A stretch of 41,347 nucleotides of DNA from Hyphomicrobiales bacterium. Lineage in GTDB: Bacteria > Pseudomonadota > Alphaproteobacteria > Rhizobiales > Beijerinckiaceae. Position numbers and translations under genes: made by a program. The stretch covers positions 1 through 41,347 of the forward strand of contig UCLR01000034.1 of NCBI GenBank assembly GCA_900473415.1, written 5' to 3'. The notes beneath the pieces are model-generated. The model was given only the letters and a program-made list of their open reading frames with translations. It was not told where the DNA came from and ran no database searches. Shown here piece by piece: positions 32,112-40,991 of this stretch (position 1 is its first letter; each line of letters begins with the position of its first letter).

Positions 32112-32984
32112 TCACTCGATATTGCTGGCGCCGGCGCCGGCGAGCTTGCCGGAACCAGTCCCGCCCGACGCGGGCTGGCCGTGGCCATGTGCCGCCTCGA
32201 TGGTCAGCCGCAGCTCCCGGCAGATCTCCGTGAATTCCGGCGTCTCCTCGATCTCGAACCGCCGCGGACGCGGGAACGGCATGGCCTTGTCGAGGATGAT
32301 CGTCGAAGGCCGCCCGCCCATGACGACGACACGATCGGAGAGGAAGGCCGCCTCCCGGATCGAATGCGTCACGAAGATCACGGTCTTCCGGTAGGTCTCC
32401 AGGATCTCGGAGAGCGCCACGTTCATCTGATCGCGCGTGATCGCGTCGAGCGCACTGAAGGGCTCGTCCATCAGCAGGATCTCGGGATCGTGGATCAAAG
32501 CCCGGCAGATGGCGACGCGCTGGCGCATACCGCCGGAAAGCTCACCGGGCTTCTTGTGCTCGAAGCCGGCGAGGCCGACCATCTTGAGCAGCTCATGGGC
32601 ACGCTCGCGATAGGCCTCGATCGGCAGCTTGAGGATGCGCACAGGGAAGAGCACGTTCTCCAGCGCGCTCTTCCAGGGCAGCAACGTCGCGTCCTGGAAG
32701 ATGATGCCGATGTCGCGGCGCGGCGCCGCGACCGGCGCGCCCGCCAGCATGATGGAGCCCGCCGTCGGGCGCTCGAGCCCGGCGATCATCATTAGCAGGG
32801 TCGATTTCCCGCAGCCTGACGGGCCGAGCAGCGAGACGAACTCGCCACGGGCCACGTCGACGGAGGCGGAGGCGACAGCCTGGATCGGCGCCTGTCGCGT
32901 GAAATAGGTCTTCTGGACGCCGGCCACCGAGACGAGTGCCGTCTCGATCGGGCCGACATCCGCCTTCGGTGCCAAGCTGAGCAT
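32112..32984 (-). CDS. SsuB/ThiZ-like ABC transporter ATPase
   Basis: A 290-residue ATPase. Walker [10 protein letters not shown] spans about 54-62, then [15 protein letters not shown], the signature LSGGMRQR, Walker [17 protein letters not shown] and the switch region [14 protein letters not shown]. These are the usual SsuB/TauB/ThiZ blocks. The C-terminus carries an extra low-complexity tail of about 27 residues ([10 protein letters not shown], then Gly/Ser/Ala) not usual in the family. The ATG at 32984 was chosen because the longer frame upstream is Arg/Ser-rich nonsense that overlaps the binding-protein gene. Confidence 0.9.
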   Translation of the reverse strand: MLSLAPKADVGPIETALVSVAGVQKTYFTRQAPIQAVASASVDVARGEFVSLLGPSGCGKSTLLMMIAGLERPTAGSIMLAGAPVAAPRRDIGIIFQDATLLPWKSALENVLFPVRILKLPIEAYRERAHELLKMVGLAGFEHKKPGELSGGMRQRVAICRALIHDPEILLMDEPFSALDAITRDQMNVALSEILETYRKTVIFVTHSIREAAFLSDRVVVMGGRPSTIILDKAMPFPRPRRFEIEETPEFTEICRELRLTIEAAHGHGQPASGGTGSGKLAGAGASNIE

Positions 32985-33012
32985 CAGATCATCGCCTTGC
33001 GCGCTGTCCCGT

Positions 33013-34101
33013 TCAGGAGCCGATATATTTACGGAAGGGCGCCGCGGCTTTCTCGGCCGCCGCCTGGTCCCCCGCCGACAGCTTGAGCTTGCCGACGAAG
33101 TCGTTGGTGAAGAGCGCGCCGACATCGGGACGCACGGCACCCTCGCCGGCGGCGTATTTCATCACCAGATCGGTCATGGTCGCCACCTTGGCGGTATCGG
33201 CCCAGCCGAAGCCGTTCTGCTTCACCTCGGGGACGAGATTGGTCAGGTTCGTCAGGCCGAGCCCGATTCGGGCATAGTCCTTGCCGGTCGAGGACAGCGC
33301 GACCTCGCTGTTGGCCTTGAGGAAGATGTCGATCGACTCGTCGAAATTGGTCATCGTGAACCGGATCGCCTCCATGGCGCCCTGGACGAAGGCCTCGCAG
33401 AGCCCCCGATCCTGCTGCAGGCGCCCCGGCTGGGTCGTCAGGGACTGGCCATAGAACTCGATCCCGACCGCCGAGAACAGCAGGAAGCGGACATCGGTGC
33501 CGAGCGGGGCGAGCGAGGGCACGGTGCTGGTCGCGAAGGCGGAGACGGCGTCGACCTGCTTGTCGACCAGCGTGCGCTCGCGCACCTTGCCGTCGACCTG
33601 CAGGATCTCGACCTTCTTCAGGTCGAAGCCCGCCTTCTCGGCGTAGAGCGGCATGAACGGATATTCGCCGGAGGAGACGGTGGAGCCGAGCTTCTTGCCT
33701 TCGAGGTCCTTCGGCGAGCGGATAGGCGAATTCGCCAGGACGCCGACGCCCATCAGCGCGTCGTAGTTGATCTGGCCGATGCAAGTGATCGGCAGCTTCT
33801 TCGCAGCCTGCACGATCACGGTCGGGGTCGCCGCCATGCCGAAGTCGAAAGTGCCGGCGCTAACCGCCTGCGCCGCGGCGCCGGAGCCGGAGCCGCGCGC
33901 CACCGATACATCGAGCCCGACGCCCTTCCAGAAGCCCTTGTCGCGGGCGACATAGGCGAAGAGGTTCGCCCCTTCCGGGATCCAGGAGGTGGTGAACGAG
34001 ACCTTCCTGACGCCCTGCGCGATGGCGGGCATGGCAAGCGTGGTCGTTGCCGCGGCAGCGGCGGCGAAGCCCTTCAGGGCCGCGCGACGTGAGATCGACA
34101 T
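33013..34101 (-). CDS. NMT1/SsuA-like substrate-binding protein, Tat-exported
   Basis: A 362-residue binding protein. The ATG at 34101 has an excellent ribosome site (GAGGGGAG) and gives a twin-arginine signal (Arg5-Arg6, [25 protein letters not shown]). The mature part reads [42 protein letters not shown], the usual start of NMT1/THI5-like and SsuA proteins, and [30 protein letters not shown] is the second landmark. Relatives carry thiamin precursors, riboflavin, pyrimidines, sulfonates or aromatic acids, so the ligand is open. It heads the minus-strand operon and is divergent from the catabolic genes at 34338 onward. Confidence 0.88.
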   Translation of the reverse strand: MSISRRAALKGFAAAAAATTTLAMPAIAQGVRKVSFTTSWIPEGANLFAYVARDKGFWKGVGLDVSVARGSGSGAAAQAVSAGTFDFGMAATPTVIVQAAKKLPITCIGQINYDALMGVGVLANSPIRSPKDLEGKKLGSTVSSGEYPFMPLYAEKAGFDLKKVEILQVDGKVRERTLVDKQVDAVSAFATSTVPSLAPLGTDVRFLLFSAVGIEFYGQSLTTQPGRLQQDRGLCEAFVQGAMEAIRFTMTNFDESIDIFLKANSEVALSSTGKDYARIGLGLTNLTNLVPEVKQNGFGWADTAKVATMTDLVMKYAAGEGAVRPDVGALFTNDFVGKLKLSAGDQAAAEKAAAPFRKYIGS

Positions 34102-34337
34102 CCGGTTACTCCCCTCTTCTTCATAAAGGGCCAGCTTCCGCCAGCGCCAGTCCAACCTTCCCCGCGTTGAATACCAAGTGCAAGCTTAATTATGCCAGAA
34201 TTTCATATTTGCATACTTTTTCGCCGATGTCTCACATTTTGAGCTACCGGACGTCCGGAATTTATGCGATCACCCATTTATAAAATACCAGTTTGCCATT
34301 TCGTTATACCAAAATCGCGATACGGCACGGAGACATC
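34102..34337. promoter_or_regulatory. AT-rich divergent control region with repeated ATACCA sites and a 12-base palindrome
   Basis: This 236-base gap separates the binding-protein gene from the aminotransferase gene. ATACCA occurs at 34171-34176, 34285-34290 and 34306-34311; the last two are exactly 21 bases apart, about two helical turns. ATACCA is one half of TGGTATACCA, the type of palindrome bound by many GntR/FCD regulators. CCGGACGTCCGG (34247-34258) is a perfect palindrome in the middle of the region. TATAAA at 34279-34284 could be a -10 for the plus strand but lacks a convincing -35. The GntR regulator at 30549-31274 is the probable ligand-responsive protein. Confidence 0.5.
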
Positions 34338-35471
34338 ATGAAAGCCTTCGAGGTTCGCAACGCCCATTTCGACCGATTGGTGAACACGTCTGGCCTGCGC
34401 TGGATGGGGCAGAACACCAACCACGCGACTCCGCACCCGGCCGTCCTGGCCGCGATGGAGAAATGCATCCGGGACGAGGAGTTCCATATCTATGCGCCAC
34501 CGGCCGGGCTTGAGGCGTTGCGCAGTGGCATTCTCGCCGATCTGCGGTTGCCGGGACTGAGCGCGCTCGTCTCCGACGGCGCCGTCGCTTCGCTCTATCA
34601 TGTCTGCCACAGCCTGCTTGGGCCCGGCGACGAGTTCATCACGACCGATCCGACCTGGAACTGGCCGATGGCCTTCGCCCGCGCCGTAGGCGCGACGGTG
34701 ACGCAGATCCCGATCTACGGTGAAGAATACGGCTATCGGCTGGCGCCCGAGCGGCTGAAGGCGGCGATCACGCCGAAGACCAAGGTCATCTATATCGTCG
34801 ATCCCAACAACCCGCTCGGCTCGGCCTGCACGGCCGAGGAGATGGACGGCATCGTGGCCGCCGCGCGCGAAGTCGGCGCCTATCTGATCCACGACTGCAC
34901 CTACCGGCATTTCGCTTATGAGCACACGCTGGCCGCGACGCGCTATCCGGAGCGGACGCTGACCATCTACAGCTTCTCGAAATGGCTCGGCCTGGCGGGG
35001 CTGCGGATCGGTGCTGTCGTCGCCCATCCGGACATCGTCGAGAAGCTCTCGGCCGCCCCGCCCAACAACCTCGGATCGAGCATCCTCTCGCAGCGCGCCG
35101 CGCTGGCAGGGCTCTCCATCAAGGATGAATGGTTCCCCGGCGTGCTCTCCCAACAGCGCGCCAACCAGAAGCTGATCAAGGAAGCGGCGGACCGCATTCC
35201 TGGCCTCGAGCTCCCGGTCTTCCCCTCGAACGGCAACTTCATCGTGCTCGAATGCCAGAAGGCGGGCGTCAGGCCCGAGGCGCTCGTCGCTGCCTATCAG
35301 AAGCACGACATCATGATCCGGCAGGGCGCCTACCACACCCCGAATTTCGGCGACCGCTTCGTCAAGGTCAGCACCAGCGTCCCGACCGCCTGGGTCGAGG
35401 AGTTCGTCGCGCTCCTGCCGAGCATGATCGAGCAGGCCCGGGGCCAAAACGAAGCCGTGAAACTGTTCTGA
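34338..35471 (+). CDS. PLP-dependent class I/II aminotransferase
   Basis: A 377-residue fold-type I enzyme. I chose the ATG at 34338, which follows CACGGAGACATC. YAPPAGLEALR is at about 52-62, VSDGAVASLYHV is the cofactor phosphate region, VDPNNPLGSACT matches the N-P-x-N-P-x-G substrate motif, and HDCTYRHFAYE contacts the pyridine ring. Lys215 in YSFSKWLGLAGLRIG is the Schiff-base lysine, and Arg223 follows. It resembles aspartate/histidinol-phosphate type aminotransferases, but its exact substrate is not predictable. It is the first gene of the plus-strand catabolic set and probably transaminates a degradation product. Confidence 0.88.
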   Translation: MKAFEVRNAHFDRLVNTSGLRWMGQNTNHATPHPAVLAAMEKCIRDEEFHIYAPPAGLEALRSGILADLRLPGLSALVSDGAVASLYHVCHSLLGPGDEFITTDPTWNWPMAFARAVGATVTQIPIYGEEYGYRLAPERLKAAITPKTKVIYIVDPNNPLGSACTAEEMDGIVAAAREVGAYLIHDCTYRHFAYEHTLAATRYPERTLTIYSFSKWLGLAGLRIGAVVAHPDIVEKLSAAPPNNLGSSILSQRAALAGLSIKDEWFPGVLSQQRANQKLIKEAADRIPGLELPVFPSNGNFIVLECQKAGVRPEALVAAYQKHDIMIRQGAYHTPNFGDRFVKVSTSVPTAWVEEFVALLPSMIEQARGQNEAVKLF

Positions 35472-35515
35472 GCCGGCTTGACGCCGCTGCTCTCTCATCG
35501 AGGAGACAATCGACC

Positions 35516-36298
35516 ATGGATCTCAAGCTCAAGGGCAAAACGGTGCTGATCACCGGCGCCTCGCAGGGCATTGGCGAGGGGCTGGCGCGCGCCTTTGCAG
35601 AGGAGGGCTGCACCCTCCACATCGTCGCCCGCTCGGGCGACCGGCTGAACGCACTCAAGAGCGAGCTCCAGGCTGCGCACGGCGTCACCGTGACGGCCTA
35701 CGCGCTGGACCTCACCGAGGCCGGCGCCATCGAGCGGCTCGTCGCGGAGGCGGGCGACGTCGATATCCTGGTCAATAATGCTGGCGTCATCCCCAGCGGC
35801 AGCCTCTGGGACGTCGATGAGGCGAAATGGCGTGCCGGCTGGGAGCTCAAGGTCTTCGGCTACATCAACCTGACCCGCGCCATCTATCCCCGCATGAAGG
35901 CTAACGGGGGGGGCGTCATCATCAATAACATCGGCAATGGCGGCGAGGTGTTCGACCCGGCCTATGTTGCCGGTACGACCGGCAATGCCAGCCTGATGGC
36001 CTTCACCCGCGCGCTTGGCGGCCATTCGCTCGACGACAACATCCGCGTCGTCGGCGTCAATCCGGGCCCGGTCGATACCGACCGCATCTACAACATGCTG
36101 AAGAAGCGCGCCGCCGACTGGCTGGGCGACGCCGGCCGCTACGAGGAATTGCAGCAGCGTTACCCGCTGAAGCGCCCGGCCCATATCCACGAGATCACGG
36201 ACCTGATCGTGTTCCTCGCCTCCTTCCGTTCCGGTTACACCTCCGGTGCGATCTTCACCGTCGACGGCGGCATCACCTCCCGCCGTTCCGTGATCTGA
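35516..36298 (+). CDS. short-chain dehydrogenase/reductase with non-canonical active site
   Basis: A 260-residue SDR. The cofactor site TGASQGIG (13-20) and the NNAG motif (87-90) are intact, as is PGPVDTD near the C-terminus. The usual catalytic residues are not: the segment that normally holds the Ser reads IINNIGN (about 135-141), and YxxxK is replaced by YVAGT (150-154) followed by TGNASLMAFTRALGG. The whole frame is otherwise healthy, so this looks like a subfamily with its own chemistry rather than decay. The ATG at 35516 lies 44 bases after the aminotransferase stop, with GAGGAGAC upstream. It probably oxidises or reduces a carbonyl in the same pathway, or no longer acts as a dehydrogenase. 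Confidence 0.87.
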   Translation: MDLKLKGKTVLITGASQGIGEGLARAFAEEGCTLHIVARSGDRLNALKSELQAAHGVTVTAYALDLTEAGAIERLVAEAGDVDILVNNAGVIPSGSLWDVDEAKWRAGWELKVFGYINLTRAIYPRMKANGGGVIINNIGNGGEVFDPAYVAGTTGNASLMAFTRALGGHSLDDNIRVVGVNPGPVDTDRIYNMLKKRAADWLGDAGRYEELQQRYPLKRPAHIHEITDLIVFLASFRSGYTSGAIFTVDGGITSRRSVI

Positions 36299-36309
36299 GG
36301 AGAGGCCCG

Positions 36310-37191
36310 ATGCCTTTCGCCACGACCAGCGACGGCGTGAAGCTCTTCTACGAGGAGGCCGGAACCGGCACGCCCATCATCTTCGTGCACGAATTCGGCG
36401 GCAGCCATTGGAGCTGGGAGCCACAGCTCAACTATTTCGCCCGGCGCCACCGCTGCATCACCTTCGCCGCCCGCGGTTATCCGCCTTCCGAAATCCCGCC
36501 CGGCACCGAGAGCTACTCGCAGGCCCGCGCGGCCGACGACATCGTCGACGTGCTGAGCGCCGCCGGGATCGAGAAGGCTCATGTCGTCGGCCTCTCCATG
36601 GGCGGCTTCGCCGCCCTGCACGCGGCGCTGCACCACCCCGACCGGGTGCTCTCCGTCGTCGCGGCTGGCGCCGGCTACGGTGCGGAGAAGGCCCATGAGG
36701 ACTACTTCAAGGGCATTTCCGAGCAGGTCGCCCGGAATTTCCAGGAACGCGGCGCGAAGGATTTCGCGCCGATCTATGCCGAGGGCGCCTCGCGCGTCCA
36801 GTTCCAGGAGAAGGATCCGCGTGGCTGGGCACTCTTCGCCGAGCGACTGGGCCGGCACGATTCACTCGGCGCCGCGAACACGATGCGCGGCGTGCAGATG
36901 CACCGGCCCTCGCTCTACGACCTCGAGGCGGAGTTCCGCGCCATGCAGGCGCCGCTGCTGGTCATGACCGGCGACGAGGACGATCACTGCATCCAGCCCG
37001 GCCTCTATCTCAAGCGGGTCGTGCCGCGCTGCGGCCTGGCGATCTTCCCCAAGTCAGGCCACACGCTGAACCTGGAGGAGCCGGAGCTGTTCAACCGCCT
37101 GCTCGCCGAGTTCATCGCGCAGGTCGAGGCCGGCCGCTGGGGGCCGCGCGATCCCCGCGCCAATCCCGCGCAGATCATGCGGACGGACTGA
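36310..37191 (+). CDS. alpha/beta-fold hydrolase
   Basis: A 293-residue alpha/beta hydrolase. IIFVHEFGGSHWSW provides the oxyanion-hole segment, Ser96 in GLSMGG (94-99) is the nucleophile, LLVMTGDEDDHCI holds the acid, and FPKSGHTLNLEEP the catalytic His. No signal peptide or lid insertion is evident. It has the standard size for carboxylesterase, C-C hydrolase or amide hydrolase members of the family. The ATG is 12 bases after the SDR stop with GAGGAGAGG upstream, and it ends two bases before the M20 gene. Likely cleavage of an ester, lactone, amide or beta-diketone in the pathway. Confidence 0.87.
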   Translation: MPFATTSDGVKLFYEEAGTGTPIIFVHEFGGSHWSWEPQLNYFARRHRCITFAARGYPPSEIPPGTESYSQARAADDIVDVLSAAGIEKAHVVGLSMGGFAALHAALHHPDRVLSVVAAGAGYGAEKAHEDYFKGISEQVARNFQERGAKDFAPIYAEGASRVQFQEKDPRGWALFAERLGRHDSLGAANTMRGVQMHRPSLYDLEAEFRAMQAPLLVMTGDEDDHCIQPGLYLKRVVPRCGLAIFPKSGHTLNLEEPELFNRLLAEFIAQVEAGRWGPRDPRANPAQIMRTD

Positions 37192-37193
37192 GC

Positions 37194-38459
37194 ATGGCCG
37201 CGGCAAAGCCTCTCTCGGCCTTCGTCGACGGCGAGCGCCTCTGGGCGCGCCATATGGCGCTCGCCGCCTTCGGCGCCCGCCCGGACGGTGGCGTCGATCG
37301 CCCAGCGCTCTCGGGCGAGGAAGCGAAGGCGCGCGCGCAGATCGTCGCCTGGGGTCGCGCGATCGGGCTGCAGCCGTTCACCGACCAGGCAGCGAACCTT
37401 TTCCTGCGGCTGGAGGGGCGGGAGCCGGGTCTGCCCCCCGTCGTCGCCGGTTCGCATATCGACTCCCAGCCGACGGGTGGGCGTTTCGACGGCGTGTTCG
37501 GCGTGCTCGCGGCGCTGGAAATGGCTGAGGCCATCGTGGCATGCGGCAAGCGGCCCCTGCATCCCGTCGAGATCGTCGCCTGGACGAACGAGGAAGGCTC
37601 GCGCTTCGCGCCGGGCATGACCGGATCGGATCTCTTCACCGGCGGCAAGGAATTGGCCGAGGTGCTGGCGATCCGGGATGCCGACGGCGTCAGCATCGGA
37701 GATGCCGTTGCGGCCGTTCTCGCCAGCGATGACGACGTGCCGCTCAGGCCCTTCGGCCTGCCGATCCATGCCTATATCGAACCGCATATCGAGCAGGCCT
37801 CCGTGCTGGAGCGGGCCAAGGTTCCAATTGGGATCGTTACCGGCATCCAGGGCACGCGGCGCTATCGAGTTCGGGTTACCGGCGAAGCTGCCCATGCCGG
37901 CACGGCCCTGCGCAAGGACCGTCGGGACGCGGTCATGGCGACAGCGCGCATGATCTGCGCCATGGATGACGCGGCGCTGGAACCGGCCGACACGCTCCTG
38001 ACCGTAGGCATGCTGCAGGTGACGCCGAACGCGCCCTCGATCGTCCCGGCGGAGGCCTATTTCTCGGTCGATCTGCGCCACCTCAACAACGCCGTGGTGG
38101 ACCGCGTCGACGGCGAAATCCGCCGGATCGTCGACGACCTGAAAGGTCCCTGCTCGGTCGAGCTGCGGCAGATCCAGCATTCTCCCTCGCTGGATTTTTC
38201 GCCCGACATCCGCAGGACCATCACCAAGGCAGCCGCAGCCCTCGGCGTCCCCGCGATGGAGGTCTATTCAGCCGCCGGCCACGATGCCCGTCAGCTCCAT
38301 TACGTCTGCCCGGCCGGGATGATCTTCGTGCCCTGTCGGGGCGGCATCTCGCACAACCCGGATGAATGGGCTGAGCCGGAGCATCTGACCAGTGGAGCCC
38401 GCGTGCTCGCCGATGCCGTCTGGACGCTGGCCAGCCAGGAAGATGGTTCCTCCGGGTGA
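37194..38459 (+). CDS. M20-family Zn-dependent amidohydrolase (allantoate amidohydrolase / N-carbamoyl-amino acid hydrolase type)
   Basis: A 421-residue M20 enzyme. GSHIDSQPTGGRFDGVFG gives His88 and Asp99, NEEGSRFAPGMTGS gives Glu133 and Glu134, EPHIEQ gives His198, and YSAAGHDARQLHYV gives the last His. The lid region TGIQGTRRYRVRVTGEAAHAGT matches hydantoinase/carbamoylase (HyuC), beta-ureidopropionase and allantoate amidohydrolases. These release ammonia and CO2 from carbamoylated or ureido compounds, or hydrolyse amide bonds. It starts two bases after the alpha/beta hydrolase stop. With the aminotransferase and transporter, it points to a nitrogen-containing substrate such as a cyclic amide, ureide or pyrimidine-derived compound. 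Confidence 0.88.
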   Translation: MAAAKPLSAFVDGERLWARHMALAAFGARPDGGVDRPALSGEEAKARAQIVAWGRAIGLQPFTDQAANLFLRLEGREPGLPPVVAGSHIDSQPTGGRFDGVFGVLAALEMAEAIVACGKRPLHPVEIVAWTNEEGSRFAPGMTGSDLFTGGKELAEVLAIRDADGVSIGDAVAAVLASDDDVPLRPFGLPIHAYIEPHIEQASVLERAKVPIGIVTGIQGTRRYRVRVTGEAAHAGTALRKDRRDAVMATARMICAMDDAALEPADTLLTVGMLQVTPNAPSIVPAEAYFSVDLRHLNNAVVDRVDGEIRRIVDDLKGPCSVELRQIQHSPSLDFSPDIRRTITKAAAALGVPAMEVYSAAGHDARQLHYVCPAGMIFVPCRGGISHNPDEWAEPEHLTSGARVLADAVWTLASQEDGSSG

Positions 38460-38466
38460 CAGCGAC

Positions 38467-38483
38467 GCGGGGCCAGGCCCCGC
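38467..38483 (+). terminator. GC-rich hairpin after the M20 gene (possible terminator)
   Basis: GCGGGGC and GCCCCGC form a perfect 7-base stem around CAG, starting 7 bases after the TGA. No T-run follows. It could stop or pause transcription between this operon and the converging P-type ATPase gene. Confidence 0.4.
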
Positions 38484-38618
38484 TGGCAACGCCCTGATCT
38501 GGCGCAAGCTCACGGCGCCTCGGATGCACGCGAATGGGCCGATGAGAGCCGCCAACGGACCTCCTCCGCGCGGGTTCTGACGCCGGCGTTCCTCGATCGG
38601 CTTTGCCGCCGTGGGGCC

Positions 38619-40619
38619 TTACGCGTTGAGCGGTGTGATGCGCTGGGCAGCATCCAGCCTGCTGCCGCTCGTCTTCAAGTCGGGCCGCGACACGTCGCGT
38701 ATGGGATCGTTCAACAGCCGTAATCCATTGAGGACGACGAGAACCGTGCCCCCCTCATGCCCCAGAACCGCCAATGGCAGAGGAAGATCGAAAAAGGCCG
38801 CACCGGTCACCAGAAGCAGCATTGCGCCGATCGCGAATGTCAGGTTCTGACGAATAATCCATGCGGCCCGCTGCGAGAGCCGGTGCGCTGCTGCAAGCCG
38901 CCCCATATCCTCAGAGAGAAGTGCCACGTCGGCCGCCTGGAGGGCGACTTCGGAGCCGGCTGCCCCCATGGCGATGCCGACATCGGAACGCGCCAAGGCC
39001 GCCGCATCGTTCACGCCGTCGCCGACGAACGCAACCTTCTGTCGCGCCGCTGCTTCGGCGACCAGTCTGACCTTGTCCTCAGGCAGCATTTCGGCATGGA
39101 TCTCGTGGTCCCGCAGACCCAGTTCCGCTCCGATGCGCAAGGCCACGGAACGCCTGTCGCCCGTCATCATCAGAATCGTTTCGACGCCGCTTCTCCGCAG
39201 CGCAGCGAGCGCTCCGGCCGAGGTTTCGCGCAGCTTATCGGCGACGCTGACGGCCCCGAGGAGACGGTCGCCACGGCCCAGATAGACAACGGTCTCGGCT
39301 GTGCTGTGAAGCGTCTCCAGCGCCTCGCGATCGATAGATGCCCCCATAGCCTCGGCCATGCCCCGGTTCCCTGCCCAAAGGGGACCGGCATCGTCTTCTC
39401 CCACGACGCCCCTGCTGGGCAGAGCTTTCACGTTCCGGACGTCACGGACGGGTATCCCGCGCTGAGCGACCTCGCGGCGCAGGGCATCTGCAATATGGTG
39501 CTCGGAATGGGCTTCGAGACTGCCCAGCGTCGACAGAAAATCGCTCTCATTCCCTTCGAGGGCGACGACGCCGGTCACCGTGGCCCGTCCGGTTGTCAAT
39601 GTTCCCGTCTTGTCGAATGCAAAAACCTTGATTCCGGCCAAATTCTCCAATGCCGCCCCGCCCTTGAAGAGAACACCTCCGCGGGCCGCAGCCGAAAGAG
39701 CCGAAAGGATTGCGGCCGGCACAGAGATGACAACCGCACAAGGACTTGCTGCAACCAGCATGGTGGCGGCGCGATAGAGAGCGATTTCCCAACTGTTTCC
39801 AAGCCACAGGAAAACGCCGAGCGCGGCTACGGATCCAACGAGCACTGCGATCGTATATCGCTGTCCGAACCACGCGCTGAATCGTTCCGAGGGCGCCTTC
39901 GCCGCCTGAGCCTCCGTGACAAGCGCGATCATCCGGGCGACCGTGCTCTGCTCCAGCGTTTTCGTAACGCGCGCCTCAAGCACACCGTCGAGATTGACTG
40001 TCGCCTCGAAAAGCGGCTGGCCCGGCTCCTTTCTAACCGGCATCGACTCACCGGTGATCGTGGATTCGTCGAGCGAGCCCCGGCCGGAAACGACCGTGCC
40101 GTCCGCGGGAACCCGGGCGCCGGGCCGAAGAATGACCCGGTCGTTGATGCGCAGAGCCGTTGCGGGCACTTCCTCGACCTCGCCATCCGGCGTCCTGCGC
40201 AAAGCGGTTTCCGGCCGCAGGGCCATCAGCGCTTCGATCGCGCGTTTGGCGCGCCCCATCGCTCTCTCCTCGAGAGTCGTCGATAGGCTGAACAACGTCA
40301 GCAGGATCGCACCCTCGAGCAATGCGCCGACAGCAGCGGCCGCAATTGCCGCGACGATCATCAGAAGATCGATGTCGAGGATGTGCTCGCGCCACAGGGC
40401 CCTCAACGCGCGCCAGCCGGCTGGCACCCCGCCTGCCATATAGGCGAGCAGCGCGCCTGCCAGAAAAACCAGTGACCCAGATTGGCCATCAAGAAACCAA
40501 TTGCCCGAAACGGCCAATGCCAGGCCAACCACCGTTGCCACCGTAAGAACAACCGGCAAGTTCGATAGGAAGCGCGGCAACGGCCCCTCCAGTGCATGAT
40601 CGACGCGGAACTGCGCCAC
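38619..40619 (-). CDS. P1B-4-type heavy-metal transporting P-type ATPase
   Basis: A 666-residue metal-exporting ATPase without an N-terminal HMA domain. The phosphorylated Asp336 lies in FDKTGT, the actuator motif is TGES (189-192), and GDGVNDAAAL closes the nucleotide/phosphorylation fold. The ion-path motif is SPC (292-294) in place of CPC, and the last membrane helix holds HEGGT (621-625). Together these define the P1B-4 subgroup (CoaT/CtpD-like, exporting Co2+, Fe2+ or Zn2+). Eight hydrophobic segments are likely. The GTG at 40619 is the best start but has no Shine-Dalgarno, and a -10-like TATAAC sits only about ten bases upstream. Confidence 0.9.
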   Translation of the reverse strand: MAQFRVDHALEGPLPRFLSNLPVVLTVATVVGLALAVSGNWFLDGQSGSLVFLAGALLAYMAGGVPAGWRALRALWREHILDIDLLMIVAAIAAAAVGALLEGAILLTLFSLSTTLEERAMGRAKRAIEALMALRPETALRRTPDGEVEEVPATALRINDRVILRPGARVPADGTVVSGRGSLDESTITGESMPVRKEPGQPLFEATVNLDGVLEARVTKTLEQSTVARMIALVTEAQAAKAPSERFSAWFGQRYTIAVLVGSVAALGVFLWLGNSWEIALYRAATMLVAASPCAVVISVPAAILSALSAAARGGVLFKGGAALENLAGIKVFAFDKTGTLTTGRATVTGVVALEGNESDFLSTLGSLEAHSEHHIADALRREVAQRGIPVRDVRNVKALPSRGVVGEDDAGPLWAGNRGMAEAMGASIDREALETLHSTAETVVYLGRGDRLLGAVSVADKLRETSAGALAALRRSGVETILMMTGDRRSVALRIGAELGLRDHEIHAEMLPEDKVRLVAEAAARQKVAFVGDGVNDAAALARSDVGIAMGAAGSEVALQAADVALLSEDMGRLAAAHRLSQRAAWIIRQNLTFAIGAMLLLVTGAAFFDLPLPLAVLGHEGGTVLVVLNGLRLLNDPIRDVSRPDLKTSGSRLDAAQRITPLNA

Positions 40620-40991
40620 ATCGAAGGCGGTTATAAATTAGAACCATTCCAATACAATGTTGCCTTGCCTCCCATGCAACCGCTCGCAGGGTCGGCTTGC
40701 CAGCCCGTGTCCGGGCCTCCGACAGAATCAGGCGCGCCAGCCGGTCACGTGTCTGTCGCCCGGTCGCAATCGCAGGAAGGGGCGTTTCAAGGGAGCATTT
40801 GTCGGCCGCTCGTGAAGCAGTCGGGTCTCACTTCGGCGGCACCGGGCCTCCCCGAAGCCGTGACCGAGCGGCGAAATCACCAGCACGAAACCACGGGCTT
40901 GGGATATGTTTGATTGAGCAGGGCACCACCGGGTTTTGGGCGGCCGTGCCAACGGCGCCGTCGAAGCCCGAAGCCGCACTGGAGAAACAGC
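40620..40991. promoter_or_regulatory. intergenic region with P-type ATPase promoter and operator-like repeat
   Basis: Reading on the minus strand towards the ATPase gene, TTGTAT (40657-40652) and TATAAC (40635-40630) are separated by 16 bases. GGTT and AACC arms (40629-40645) flank the -10, forming an imperfect inverted repeat fit for a metal-responsive regulator. The remaining 330 bases contain no convincing frame; the frames seen there are GC-rich shadows. A good ribosome site, GGAGAAACAGC, lies at the right end before the lipoprotein gene. Confidence 0.45.

Noticed and set aside
38467..38483. Strong intrinsic terminator after the M20 gene
   Set aside because: The hairpin is perfect but has no following T-run, so it is kept only as a possible terminator.
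38757..40286. A 509-codon plus-strand open frame
   Set aside because: It is antisense to the P1B-4 ATPase, whose motifs are complete. No recognisable protein feature is seen in the shadow.
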